DNA from: Edwardsiella ictaluri ATCC 33202
GTDB taxonomy: Bacteria > Pseudomonadota > Gammaproteobacteria > Enterobacterales > Enterobacteriaceae
Length of the DNA: 64,000 nt
NCBI RefSeq assembly: GCF_000264785.1
Contig: NZ_AFJI01000060.1
Coordinates: forward strand, 5 to 64,004
Direction of reading: 5' to 3'
Shown piece by piece: positions 1 to 8,699 of this stretch; the first letter of the stretch is position 1; each line of letters starts with the position of its first letter. The notes below the pieces were generated by a model. That model was not told the origin of the DNA. It did no database searches and saw only the letters and a program-made list of their open reading frames with translations. The translations under genes were made by a program, and so were the position numbers.

Positions 1-21
1 TTTTTTTATGGTTCGCGCGGG

Positions 22-45
22 AAAAAGGCGCGTTGTACGCGCCCT
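22..45 (-). terminator. Rho-independent terminator after yejK
   Basis: On the minus strand a GGCGCGT/ACGCGCC hairpin (37-43 with 27-33, 3-nt loop) is followed by a short T run read from the A tract at 22-26. It lies just past the yejK stop codon. Confidence 0.75.
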
Positions 46-51
46 TCGCCG

Positions 52-1056
52 TTAACGCGCGCCGCCGTTGCGCTGCAGCTGATCGCGCAGGTTAGGCGGC
101 GTCCCCTTGATCGTCAGGGTATCGGTCTGCGCATCCCAAAAGATACGCTCCCCCAGCAGCAGGGCGTCAAAGTTAATCGTCAGGCCACCGCCACTGCCGG
201 CAAACTTGGTCAGCTGACGCAGCGTACTGCGATCCGCGGGGAAGCTCTCCTCCAGCGCGTAGCCACGCTCGGCGGTGAACTGCTGAAAGTCCATATCCCC
301 GACGCTGGGGATCTCCCGCGACAGCGCCTCCAGCGCAATATCCTCCCCCGCCTGCAGTTGTTCATTACAATAGTCATACACCTGTTTACGGCAGGCCTGA
401 CGCTCGTTTTTATCCAACTGGCCTTCACTACAGTAATCGCTCACCGCCTGCAGCAGGCCGCGATTCTGCACCTTGGTATCCAGCCCCGCCTGAGCGCCTA
501 AAAAGTCCATAAAGAAATCGGCCACCTTGCGCCCCACCCGGCCTTTCAGATACGAGAGGTAACGCTGGGACTGTGGGTTGGTCTCCCATTCGGTCATATC
601 GATACGCGCGACGATGTCGGCATGCATAATGTCCAGATAATGGGTGGTGCTCAGATCCAGTCGTTCGTTCACCCGCATGCTGCTGCAATTATTGAGTACT
701 GCGACCAGCAGGTAATCCACTGCCAGATAGCGATACTGGCAGAACAGCACGATCCCACCCTCGGCAAACGGATATTTGGCCAGTTCATCGCGCAGGCGAC
801 CGGTCGCCGCACGGCTAAACGCCAGGAAGCTATCCTCTCCCTTGCGGTAGTGAGTCAGCGCCTGCGCCAGCTCGCTCTCCGGGTTAAAGGTGCCATACGC
901 CTTGCTTTTGGCGCTGTAGACCCGGTGTAGCTCCGCCATCATCTCATCAACGGCGGCGCTCTTTTCCAGCAACGAGTCGCGCAGCACCACATCCAACTGT
1001 TGCTCATCGCGTTTAACCAATTGATGTAGCGCGATGTTCTCCAGATCCAGACTCAT
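52..1056 (-). CDS. yejK: Nucleoid-associated protein YejK (NdpA)
   Basis: This 334-aa protein matches E. coli YejK (about 335 aa) over its full length, including the N-terminal [17 protein letters not shown] and a C-terminal [12 protein letters not shown] segment. YejK is a cytoplasmic nucleoid-associated protein reported to interact with topoisomerases; its exact role is poorly defined. The ATG at 1056 follows an AGGAG-like site (rc of 1058-1068). The gene is divergent from yejL, with about 170 bp between them, the same layout as in E. coli. A hairpin terminator follows the stop codon. No frameshift or missing segment is visible. Confidence 0.95.
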   Translation of the reverse strand: MSLDLENIALHQLVKRDEQQLDVVLRDSLLEKSAAVDEMMAELHRVYSAKSKAYGTFNPESELAQALTHYRKGEDSFLAFSRAATGRLRDELAKYPFAEGGIVLFCQYRYLAVDYLLVAVLNNCSSMRVNERLDLSTTHYLDIMHADIVARIDMTEWETNPQSQRYLSYLKGRVGRKVADFFMDFLGAQAGLDTKVQNRGLLQAVSDYCSEGQLDKNERQACRKQVYDYCNEQLQAGEDIALEALSREIPSVGDMDFQQFTAERGYALEESFPADRSTLRQLTKFAGSGGGLTINFDALLLGERIFWDAQTDTLTIKGTPPNLRDQLQRNGGAR

Positions 1057-1226
1057 CGTTTGCTCCTGTTGTCCTCAGCCTGATACAGGCGCGTATTCAA
1101 GCACCGTTACCGGGCACCCGCAAGCGCCTTTGTCCACCGCCGCACCTCCCCCTGCATAAAAGAGCAGAAAACCACGCGCCTATCGGGTAATATGGTGAAC
1201 TTTGTAAGTCATCGACGGTCACTTTT

Positions 1227-1454
1227 ATGCCACAATCATCCCGTTACAGCGATCAGCGCGTTGAACAATTGCTCTCTGAACTGGTTAACGTATTAGAATC
1301 GCAGCATGCGCCCACCGATCTCTCCCTGATGGTGCTGGGCAATATGGTAACTAACCTGATTAATACCAGCGTCGCGCCGACGCAGCGCAGCATGATCGCA
1401 CGCTCCTTTGCCGACGCGCTTCAGGCCTCCATTCGGGAAGATAAAGCCCACTGA
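1227..1454 (+). CDS. yejL: YejL family small protein (UPF0352)
   Basis: This 75-aa protein begins [20 protein letters not shown] and matches the YejL family of short, highly conserved gammaproteobacterial proteins. No enzymatic or binding motif is visible and the function is unknown. It lies 40 bp upstream of yejM in the same direction, and the pair is conserved in this order in enterobacteria, so the two are probably cotranscribed. It is divergent from yejK. Confidence 0.92.
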
Positions 1455-1494
1455 CCCTTCGGGTACAGAGATTCGACGGAAACAGACAGAGTTT

Positions 1495-3243
1495 ATGGTA
1501 ACGAACCGTCAGCGCTATCGTGAAAAGGTCTCCCAGATGATCAGCTGGGGGCACTGGTTCGCCCTGTTTAATATTCTGCTGGCGCTGCTGCTGGGCAGTC
1601 GTTATCTGTTTATTGCCGACTGGCCAGCGACCCTGGCCGGGCGTATCTATGCCATCGTCAGCTGGCTAGGTCACTTCAGCTTCCTGGGGTTTGCCGCCTA
1701 TCTTCTTACGCTGTTTCCGTTAACCTTTATTGTAATGTCGCAGCGTCTGCTGCGCTTTCTTTCCGCGGCACTGGCCACCGCCGGACTGACCCTGCTGCTG
1801 ATCGACTCCGAGGTATTCACCCGCTTCCACCTGCACCTTAACCCGCTGGTCTGGGAGCTGGTCATTAACCCCGCGCAGGGGGAGCTCTCCCGCGACTGGC
1901 AGCTGATGTTCATCTGCGTGCCGGTGCTGTTTCTGATCGAGATGTTGTTCGGTACCTGGAGCTGGCAAAAACTGCGTAGCCTCAACCGGCAAACCTTTGG
2001 CAAGCCGCTGGCACTGGTATTTATCGTCTCATTCCTGGCCTCGCACCTGATCTATATCTGGGCGGATGCCAACTTCTACCGCCCCATCACTATGCAGCGC
2101 GCCAATCTGCCGCTCTCCTACCCGATGACGGCGCGGCGCTTCCTGGAAAAACACGGACTGTTAAATGCACAGGCCTATCAGGAGCGGCTGATCCGTACCG
2201 GCAATCCTGAGGCATTAGCCATTGAGTACCCGCTGGGTGAGCTGAGCTACAGCGACAAAGGCGCCGGGCTGAACCTGCTGGTGGTGGTCGCCGACGGCCT
2301 GCGGGCCGATGCGCTGCCGCAAACCATGCCGGAGCTGGCCGCCTTCAGTGCCAAAAACCTGAACTTTACCCACCATTACAGCACCGGCAACGCCATCGAC
2401 AGCGGGCTGTTCGGTCTGTTTTACGGCATCTCGCCCAGCTATCTGGACAGTATCCTGGCCGGACGTAAGCCGTCGGCGCTGATCGACGCGCTAACGCATC
2501 AACACTATCAGTTCGGCCTGTTCTCATCGGATGGCTTCAAAGCCCCACTCTATCGTCAGGCGCTGTTCAGTGATTTTACCTTGCCCGCACCGCAGAAACA
2601 GAGCGATGCCGCCACGGTGCATCAGTGGGAAAACTGGCTGGATACCCAAACATCCACCCACCCGTGGTTTGCCTACGTCAATCTGAACGGCGAGGCCGAC
2701 GGCGGAGCGCTGTCAGCCAGCCGCTATCAGCGCTCGGCTCGGCAGCTGGATGGACAGATCGCCGCAATGATCGACGCCCTCCGCGCGCGTCAGGTGCTGA
2801 AAAACACGGTAGTGGTGATCACCGGCAGTCACGGCGTGGCGCTGGACGGCGAGGATCACGCCGACGCCGACTACAGCCGAGCCCGGTTGCAGGTGCCGCT
2901 GATCATCCACTGGCCGGGCACCTCGCCGCAATCCATCGCCAAGATGACCAACCATGAAGATATCATGGCCACGCTGATGCAGCGTCTGCTGCACGTCGAC
3001 AGCCGGGCCGCCAACTACACCCAGGGCGAGGATCTGTTTGCCGCCGCGCGCAGTCACGACTGGCTGACGCTGGGCAACGGCAGCGATCTGGTGATCGTCA
3101 CGCCGCAGCAAACCATCGTGCTCAACCGTAACGGCACCTACCGCGCCTACGATCGCGACAATCGAGAGCTGACGGGCGAGCGGCTGCAGCTACCGCTGCT
3201 GCTACAGGTATTGACCGACGTGAAGCGCTTTATTGCCAACTAG
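1495..3243 (+). CDS. yejM: Inner-membrane LPS-homeostasis protein YejM/PbgA with altered active-site motif
   Basis: The start at 1495 (MVTNRQRYREKVSQM) matches E. coli YejM; an in-frame upstream ATG at 1408 lies inside yejL and is rejected. The 582-aa protein has an N-terminal region of several membrane helices (about residues 20-190) and a periplasmic sulfatase-like domain (about 240-582). In E. coli YejM/PbgA controls LpxC turnover through LapB in response to periplasmic LPS. The SGNTTDNG motif that holds the nucleophile-equivalent Thr in E. coli reads TGNAIDSG here (Ala300-Ile301), so any hydrolase activity is doubtful, although a nearby VADG aspartate remains. The gene is followed by tRNA-Pro. 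Confidence 0.95.
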   Translation: MVTNRQRYREKVSQMISWGHWFALFNILLALLLGSRYLFIADWPATLAGRIYAIVSWLGHFSFLGFAAYLLTLFPLTFIVMSQRLLRFLSAALATAGLTLLLIDSEVFTRFHLHLNPLVWELVINPAQGELSRDWQLMFICVPVLFLIEMLFGTWSWQKLRSLNRQTFGKPLALVFIVSFLASHLIYIWADANFYRPITMQRANLPLSYPMTARRFLEKHGLLNAQAYQERLIRTGNPEALAIEYPLGELSYSDKGAGLNLLVVVADGLRADALPQTMPELAAFSAKNLNFTHHYSTGNAIDSGLFGLFYGISPSYLDSILAGRKPSALIDALTHQHYQFGLFSSDGFKAPLYRQALFSDFTLPAPQKQSDAATVHQWENWLDTQTSTHPWFAYVNLNGEADGGALSASRYQRSARQLDGQIAAMIDALRARQVLKNTVVVITGSHGVALDGEDHADADYSRARLQVPLIIHWPGTSPQSIAKMTNHEDIMATLMQRLLHVDSRAANYTQGEDLFAAARSHDWLTLGNGSDLVIVTPQQTIVLNRNGTYRAYDRDNRELTGERLQLPLLLQVLTDVKRFIAN

Positions 3244-3335
3244 GGCGCCGCACAGGGAAATATCGCACTACCGCGCGATACCACAACAAAAGGCGGCCGA
3301 TTGCCTAAAACAACGGCAAACGGTGCGATCACGGC

Positions 3336-3366
3336 TTGCAAATGTCAGAAAAAAAGGTAGTATACA
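3336..3366 (+). promoter_or_regulatory. Probable sigma-70 promoter of tRNA-Pro
   Basis: A TTGCAA -35 candidate (3336-3341) is followed after 16 nt by TAGTAT (3358-3363), just upstream of the tRNA. Both hexamers match consensus at 4 of 6 positions. This is an assignment by position only. Confidence 0.4.
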
Positions 3367-3375
3367 CAACCAGTT

Positions 3376-3452
3376 CGGCACGTAGCGCAGCCTGGTAGCG
3401 CACTGTCATGGGGTGTCAGGGGTCGGAGGTTCAAATCCTCTCGTGCCGACCA
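3376..3452 (+). tRNA. proL: tRNA-Pro (anticodon GGG)
   Basis: This 77-nt sequence folds as a tRNA with an encoded CCA end, an acceptor stem CGGCACG/CGTGCCG, a GGTTCAAATC T-loop region and anticodon GGG. It is nearly identical to E. coli proL. The anticodon stem carries a compensatory T-A pair (CTGTC/GTCAG) where E. coli, as recalled, has C-G. It sits after yejM, as in E. coli, and is followed by a strong terminator. Confidence 0.97.
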
Positions 3453-3461
3453 AAATTCCCT

Positions 3462-3492
3462 AAAAAAACCAACCTCTGCGGTTGGTTTTTTT
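3462..3492 (+). terminator. Rho-independent terminator after tRNA-Pro
   Basis: The hairpin CCAACC (3469-3474), loop TCTGC, GGTTGG (3480-3485) is flanked by seven A residues upstream and seven T residues downstream, so it could act in both directions. Confidence 0.9.
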
Positions 3493-3621
3493 ACATCTGC
3501 GCTTCCGTAGGCGCCTGCTGCCGGATCTATCGGACTCCCTCACCCAACGCCGTCTATCCGGATACCCATAGTCCAGATGTATGATTGCGAACCGCGATCG
3601 GCGCTTAGCATCGCCACACCC

Positions 3622-4581
3622 TCACTGAGGCGGCGGGCTCCAGCGATAGTTGTTACGCCCGGCACCCTTAGCCTGATACAACCCGCCGTCCACCCGCGCC
3701 ACAAAATGCGCCAGCGTTTCACCGGCCGCATAGATCCCCACGCCAATGCTTACGGTCAGCCCGCGCTGTTCGGTAATCCGCACCATACTGGCCTGCTGCA
3801 GCAAGCGTGCCGCGCGGGTCTCCAGCCATGCCCGATCCTCGCTCTCCAGAACCACGGCAAACTCCTCGCCGCCGATGCGGGCCGGAAAGGCCGGGGAGAC
3901 GAACTCACTGTGCAACAGGCGGCCAAACTGGCACAGCACCCGATCGCCAACGGCATGTCCAAACTCATCGTTAATCTGTTTAAAGTGGTCAAGATCGATA
4001 ATAAACAGCGAGAAGTGACGTGGCAGTGGCTGAGACATCAGGCTTGAGTAAAAATGGCGCCGGTTGGGTAACCCGGTCAGGTCGTCAAACAGCGCCAGAT
4101 AGCGCAGTCGTCCCCGTACCCGGGCAAGATAACGCAGAGTACAGATACCGCCCCAGGCGCACATCACCATGCCGATAGCACGCAGTACATCCTCCAGATT
4201 ACCGAGCCATACCGGCTGCTGCACTACCTCATCCAGCAGATCCAGCACCCCGCTCAGTATCCATAGGGTCAGACCGCTGTTCAAAACCCAGTAGGAGCGA
4301 CGATCCAGCGCAGAAAACTGTACCGCCACCAGCATCAGCAAAACGGTCAGGTACTCCACCAGTTCCAGTGAAAAGGCAAAACCATTAAAGCGCCGTGCCG
4401 GATAGTGCGGTAAATACAGCAGGTGCAACATGGCCAGCAGCAGCAACAGTGGCCCAAGCGACAGCAAATACAGCGCCCGCAACCAGGTAAAGCCACGCCG
4501 CGGCAGCATCGGATCGCTGTATTGTGCCATAGAACGCTGGCGCCTATCGCCGAAAAGACCTCTCATCCCCAGCTGCCTCAT
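3622..4581 (-). CDS. Membrane-anchored GGDEF diguanylate cyclase
   Basis: This 319-aa protein has four predicted membrane helices (about residues 30-165) followed by a C-terminal GGDEF domain. The signature reads IGGEEF (about residue 237) and the DDLTGLPNRRHF and FIIDLDHFKQINDEFGHAVGD motifs are intact, so it should make cyclic di-GMP at the inner membrane. The RxxD inhibitory I-site expected a few residues before GGEEF is absent (FVSP in its place), so product feedback by that site is unlikely. The start is uncertain: ATG at 4581 lacks a clear ribosome site, and ATG at 4566 is an alternative. It stands alone and is transcribed towards tRNA-Pro. Confidence 0.88.
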   Translation of the reverse strand: MRQLGMRGLFGDRRQRSMAQYSDPMLPRRGFTWLRALYLLSLGPLLLLLAMLHLLYLPHYPARRFNGFAFSLELVEYLTVLLMLVAVQFSALDRRSYWVLNSGLTLWILSGVLDLLDEVVQQPVWLGNLEDVLRAIGMVMCAWGGICTLRYLARVRGRLRYLALFDDLTGLPNRRHFYSSLMSQPLPRHFSLFIIDLDHFKQINDEFGHAVGDRVLCQFGRLLHSEFVSPAFPARIGGEEFAVVLESEDRAWLETRAARLLQQASMVRITEQRGLTVSIGVGIYAAGETLAHFVARVDGGLYQAKGAGRNNYRWSPPPQ

Positions 4582-4803
4582 GGTGGAGTAATCGTAAGAT
4601 ACAGTTTTAATTTATTGAAATTATTATATATATTATCTCAAAATCTATTATGCTAACTATACCAATTGACAACTTCTTTTCATCTGCGTGCAGCGGTACG
4701 ACCAAGGTGGGTGGGAAGCCGTGGGAAATGGTAAAACATGGGAAAAAGGGGAATGCGCCCCAAGGCGGCGTGACTGACGCCACGCCGCTGCAGAGAAGCG
4801 CGA

Positions 4804-5677
4804 TTAGAGATGGGCAAAGGCGCGTTTACCGGCAAACTGCGCCGCGGTCCCCAGCGCATCTTCAATGCACATCAGCTGATTGTATTTTTCGATCCGCTCA
4901 CCACGGTACGATGCACCGGTTTTCAAGTGGTCAGCACGCAGTCCAACAGTCATGTCGACGATAAAGCTATCCACAGTTTCACCACTGCGGTGGAAGATAA
5001 AGGCACCCCAGCCATGGCTATGACACAACTGTACTGCGGCGATGGTCTCACTCAGGCTGCCGATCTGATTCAGCTTAATCAACGCCGCATTGGCCGCGCC
5101 TCATCAATACCGCGCTGGATATAGCGTACGTTGGTGACAAACAGATCGTCACCCACCCGCTCAATCCGCTGTCCCTGGCGGGCATTCAGGTGCCCCCCTC
5201 CCAGTCGTTTTCCGCCAGCCCATCCTTCAGCAGCACAATGGGAAACACATCCAGCAGCGCTGCATAAATAGTCAGTCATCTCCTATGCATCGAGCCGACA
5301 CCCTTCGCTTGGCAGAGAGTATCACCCATCCTGATAGAACTCACTGGACGCCGGAGCCTGCAGATCACAATATCCTCGCCCGGGCAGTAGCCGATGCGCT
5401 CAATGGCCTGGACGTCCAGCGCCGCCTGCTCACACATGTCAATCCCCTCAAGGGGGGTTGCGGATCGGGACGTTAACGTGCGCGATCGCCCGCTATACGC
5501 CACAGCCGCCAAAGCGCCCCGGATCACCGTCGCGTAACGCTACTGCCTCGCGCGATCCGGTACTGACGATGTGAGAGCCCACGCACCACCCAACACCGTC
5601 ACATCCACTGCTACCCTCGGGTTTCCGCGTGAGTCCAGGATCTCCCTGGCCATGATACTCTCGATTCAAAAGCTCAT
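4804..5677 (-). pseudogene. Decayed second enolase gene (eno paralogue)
   Basis: Enolase segments are scattered over three reading frames on the minus strand. An ATG at 5677 with an AGGAG site is followed by a TGA as fourth codon, then IMAREILDSRGNP (enolase N-terminus). A frame change gives STGSREAVALRDGD, then AIERIGYCPGEDIVI, then RVGDDLFVTNVRYI, and finally an open 92-codon C-terminal piece with LIKLNQIGS-like, HRSGET and KYNQLMCIE motifs. Total length is 874 bp against about 1300 bp for a full gene, so about 400 bp of the middle are lost. The housekeeping eno normally lies beside pyrG, so this was a paralogue. It follows the usp-like gene closely and was probably the third gene of that operon. 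Confidence 0.9.
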
Positions 5678-5692
5678 GCTGCACTCCTGCCC

Positions 5693-6112
5693 TTAAATAT
5701 GTTTAACCAGAACGTCGGTCTCAAGGTCATTGATAAAATCGAACGAAGTAGAGACAAACTTAGCCAGCGCGCGGTTATGGTGACCCAGCATCAATAAGTC
5801 GACCTGCTGACGGGTAACGAACTCACGCAAATCGTCCAGCGCATCCATGGAAACGATCTGCTCGGCATCGATCGGGTAGTCCTGCTGGTGCACCAGCGAC
5901 ATCAGCACCTGACGGGCATCATTAAGGCTTTGCTGCTCCATACGCGTCAGATTGACATCCAGCATACCGCGCAGCGCAGCCAGATCGCCACGGATATGCC
6001 CCAACGTCAGCCGGGCATCGTTTTGCCGGGCAACCTGGCAGGCATGTGGCAGCAACAGCTCACCGTCGTGGCGGCCATGAATCAGAACCAGAACATGGTG
6101 ATATATTTTCAT
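5693..6112 (-). CDS. Universal stress protein (UspA-like) family protein
   Basis: This 139-aa protein begins MKIYHHVLVLIHGRHDGELLLPHACQ-like and has the alternating strand/helix pattern of the Usp fold, ending in a LETDVLVKHI strand. The ATP-binding Gx2Gx9GS loop is not recognisable (GHHNRALAKF followed by STSFDF), so nucleotide binding is uncertain and it may be a UspA-type non-ATP-binding member. GAGG precedes the ATG at a good distance. It starts 14 bp after the pyrophosphatase stop and is followed 15 bp later by the decayed enolase, so the three formed one operon. Confidence 0.78.
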   Translation of the reverse strand: MKIYHHVLVLIHGRHDGELLLPHACQVARQNDARLTLGHIRGDLAALRGMLDVNLTRMEQQSLNDARQVLMSLVHQQDYPIDAEQIVSMDALDDLREFVTRQQVDLLMLGHHNRALAKFVSTSFDFINDLETDVLVKHI

Positions 6113-6126
6113 CGGGAAACCTCATT

Positions 6127-7017
6127 TCACATCAGATGGGCGCCGATCCAGGGAAGGATCTCTTTCTTCCGGCTCAGCATGCCGGGCAGCGCCTGTACGG
6201 GAAGCGACGTACCGTCGCGGGCAACGCGATAAAGGTCGGTATGACGGCGACGGATATCGCTGACCGCCAGCATCACGTAGTCCAGCGCCTGCTCGCGGCA
6301 GCGCTGTCGCATGCAGGCCAGCAGTGGTGCCAGCTGATCGGAAAGTTGCGTGGGCGAGGCGACCTCCAGCTGCGCCACCTCCAGGGTGTAGGCGCCGATG
6401 ACAAAGCGCTTGAGATCTTTTTCCAGCAGTCCCTCGGGGGTATAGCCATCCAGGCAGGTCTTTGCCGCCAACAGACCATCCAGAAAAGCCTCATAGTCGA
6501 TGCCGCACAGTGGGCTCAGCGCGGCGACCGCCCGACGATCCGCCTCGGTCACGGTAGCCGAAATCATGCCGACGGTATCGCTCAGAATGGCGCCCAGCAG
6601 CAGCGTGGACTGGTGCCGATCTGGCACCATGGCATACTCATGGGTCATGATCTGCCACAGCAGGGTTGCCGTACTGCCTACCCGGCGGATCCAGGCATCG
6701 ATCGGCTCGGCGCTGGTCAATGAACCTAACCGATGGTGGTCGATCAACCCCAGCAGACAGCACTCCGCCAGCCCCTCGGGGCCCTGTTCGGCATCGCTGA
6801 AATCGACCAGCCAAACATCCCGCCCATTCAGCGGCGCCGTCAGCAGCGCCGGCGCATCACACTCAGCCTGCCGCAAAATATAGGCCGTCTCATGGTTTAT
6901 CTCTCCCAGGCGCCAGGCCGTCGCGGGCAGACCGCGCGCCGTCAGCCACTGGGCAGTTACCAGCGCACTGCAGATACTGTCACTGTCGGGGTATTTATGG
7001 CCAAAAACGTAGATCAT
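6127..7017 (-). CDS. ppaC: Family II (manganese-dependent) inorganic pyrophosphatase
   Basis: The start at 7017 (MIYVFGHKYPDSDSI) has a GGAGGAG site directly upstream; a longer in-frame start at 7059 is rejected. The 296-aa protein has the DHH-family motifs GHKxPDSDS (metal ligands), VDFSD, IDHHRLG, and a C-terminal SRKKEILPWI phosphate-binding motif, so it should hydrolyse pyrophosphate with Mn or Co. Enterobacteria normally use the unrelated family I enzyme Ppa; a family II enzyme is an accessory trait. The second motif has VDFSD in place of the Bacillus VDHN, which appears to be the usual form in Vibrio-type relatives (from memory). It leads the operon ppaC, usp-like, eno paralogue. Confidence 0.88.
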   Translation of the reverse strand: MIYVFGHKYPDSDSICSALVTAQWLTARGLPATAWRLGEINHETAYILRQAECDAPALLTAPLNGRDVWLVDFSDAEQGPEGLAECCLLGLIDHHRLGSLTSAEPIDAWIRRVGSTATLLWQIMTHEYAMVPDRHQSTLLLGAILSDTVGMISATVTEADRRAVAALSPLCGIDYEAFLDGLLAAKTCLDGYTPEGLLEKDLKRFVIGAYTLEVAQLEVASPTQLSDQLAPLLACMRQRCREQALDYVMLAVSDIRRRHTDLYRVARDGTSLPVQALPGMLSRKKEILPWIGAHLM

Positions 7018-7221
7018 CTCTCCTCCGTCACAATCGAGCAGCCACGGGGAGTTCAGCACAAGCGAAGAAAAAAAAGCAACGCTGATGCCGCCGTTCCCGT
7101 GGAACGGTTGTCATCAGGCATAACCATTCGTAATCAGATTACGGCGGTTGGAATAGGGGTGACAGACTATCACACGGGATTAGCTAACCAGTTTTTCCGG
7201 ACGATGACAAGGGAGGGAGTA

Positions 7222-7893
7222 TTACAAAGCGTGTCCGCTGGCGGACTCCGGCAGCCGGCAGGCGTTGCACAGTGCAGGCCATATCTCCATGGTAGCGGCC
7301 ACAACCGCCTGCAGATCGGCGCAGTCAGCCCCTTCGCGTGCGCGCACCGACATTCCCTGGATCACGCAGCACAGGTAGCGTGCCAAGCCCTGTGCGTCAC
7401 TGTGCGTCGGCAGCTCCCCCTGCGCCTGGCGCAGCTGGAGAAAACGGGCCAGCATCGCCTCCTGCACCGACTGACGGCTCTTCAGCACCTGGCTGACCTG
7501 ATCCGAACAGCGGGTCTGCACCATAGAAGCACAGATGATAAAGCAGCCGCTGGGCGTATCGCCGCTGGTAAAACAGTTCGCCGTCACACTCAGGTAGTTG
7601 TGAATCGTATCAGCCAGCGGCAGCGTCACGTTAAACAGCAGACGATCGTACTTGTCCTCGTTACAGGCCGTGTAATACTCCACCACGGCACGGAACAACC
7701 CCTCTTTGTTCTCAAACTCGGCATACAGCGTCGGCGCCTTGGCACCGGTAGCCTCCACCAGATCCACAAGAGAGGTGGCCTCATAGCCCTGACGCCAAAA
7801 CAGCTCCAGCGCCTTACGCAGCGCCACTTCCCTGTCAAACACCTTTGGACGGCCACGTCCGGCGCGCTTACAGGATGTGTGTTCAATTGCCAT
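7222..7893 (-). CDS. TetR/AcrR-family transcriptional regulator
   Basis: This 223-aa protein has a TetR helix-turn-helix at the N-terminus (about residues 15-65: RGRPKVFDREVALRKALELF, then a GYEATSLVDLVEATG recognition region and APTLYAEFENKEGLF). A ligand-binding all-helical domain follows, containing CFIICASM. The start at 7893 has an AGGAAAGGG site. It is divergent from an AraC-family activator across a 373-bp AT-rich gap, so it probably represses itself, the activator, or both. The ligand cannot be told from the sequence. It is not a close match to RamR, which occupies the similar position beside ramA in Salmonella. Confidence 0.85.
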   Translation of the reverse strand: MAIEHTSCKRAGRGRPKVFDREVALRKALELFWRQGYEATSLVDLVEATGAKAPTLYAEFENKEGLFRAVVEYYTACNEDKYDRLLFNVTLPLADTIHNYLSVTANCFTSGDTPSGCFIICASMVQTRCSDQVSQVLKSRQSVQEAMLARFLQLRQAQGELPTHSDAQGLARYLCCVIQGMSVRAREGADCADLQAVVAATMEIWPALCNACRLPESASGHAL

Positions 7894-8266
7894 TCCCTTT
7901 CCTACACCTCACTGACTGGATCTCACGCTAAAGGTAGCCCTCAGCCCCTGAATATGCAAACCACGGCGCACCGGGAGTGAAACCGTGCTAAGGAAAATTG
8001 ACGCCCCTGAGAGCATCAATATCTTTTTTAACAAACATAGGGTTAACAATTTTATTAATAAACGTTAATAAAAAACATTGACGCCGCTTTGGCGACGGAA
8101 TTACCATTAAATTAACGATCGTTAAAATAATAGATAAACGACGCCGCCGTATGCTATGCGTCAACGCGATCGTAACCGTGATGACACGTCAACGCATTCA
8201 TGTTCCCAGGCGACTCCCACGCGCGCCGTGTCACCGACCATCGCACAAAAAAGTAAGGTGATTGCC
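7894..8266. promoter_or_regulatory. Divergent TetR/AraC intergenic region with palindromes
   Basis: This 373-bp gap holds no credible gene. Its middle (about 8020-8140) is strikingly AT-rich and contains a perfect 14-bp palindrome TTAACGATCGTTAA (8112-8125). About 50 bp upstream lies a related imperfect element, TTAATAAACGTTAATA (8055-8070). Both share the core AACG-TTAA pattern and are good candidates for the TetR operator. Confidence 0.6.
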
Positions 8267-8620
8267 ATGTACAATACCGATTTTATCAGCGCACTACGCA
8301 CCTGGATCGACAGCAACGTTGCCGCCATCTCATCCCTTGACGACGTGGCGGCGCGCGCCGGTTACTCCAAATGGCACCTGCAGCGCATGTTTAAAGCACA
8401 CACCGGAGTTCGGTTGGGGGAGTATATCCGCAATAAAAAGCTGGATGAGTCAGCCCGTCGGCTAAAAGTCTGCCAGGGATCGATTCTCGACATTGCCCTG
8501 TCGATGGGCTTTGACTCCCAACGCTCCTTCACCCGCTCTTTCAAGCGGCGCTTTGACGTGACACCGGGCGTATGGAAGAAAGAGATGACAGCGGGGAACC
8601 CCTTGGATCGCGCCGCCTGA
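8267..8620 (+). CDS. MarA/SoxS/RamA-type AraC-family activator
   Basis: The start at 8267 (MYNTDFISALRTWIDSN) follows an AAGGTG site; in-frame extension to 8156 is rejected because no family member has it. The 117-aa protein consists of only the two helix-turn-helix AraC DNA-binding units, with motifs YSKWHLQRMFK, LGEYIRNKKL and GFDSQRSFTRSFKRRFDVTPG that align with MarA, SoxS and RamA. Such proteins have no sensor domain and act by their abundance, switching on efflux and stress genes. It is divergent from a TetR repressor, an arrangement like ramR-ramA, but the sequence does not decide which subfamily it belongs to. Confidence 0.88.
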   Translation: MYNTDFISALRTWIDSNVAAISSLDDVAARAGYSKWHLQRMFKAHTGVRLGEYIRNKKLDESARRLKVCQGSILDIALSMGFDSQRSFTRSFKRRFDVTPGVWKKEMTAGNPLDRAA

Positions 8621-8637
8621 GCGGCGGCGCCGATCGG

Positions 8638-8677
8638 CCCGTCGCAGACACAGTCTCTCTACTGTCTCCGCGACGGG
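8638..8677. terminator. Long hairpin between convergent genes
   Basis: CCCGTCGC (8638-8645) pairs perfectly with GCGACGGG (8670-8677), with an inner ACAGT/ACTGT pairing. It sits between the convergent araC-type gene and rhlE, so it may end transcription in both directions, but flanking T runs are weak. Confidence 0.5.
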
Positions 8678-8699
8678 TTATCCTGAGTCGCCGTATGGC

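Noticed and set aside
6733..7980. 415-aa plus-strand ORF
   Set aside because: It runs antisense across the pyrophosphatase and TetR genes, which both have clear family motifs and ribosome sites.
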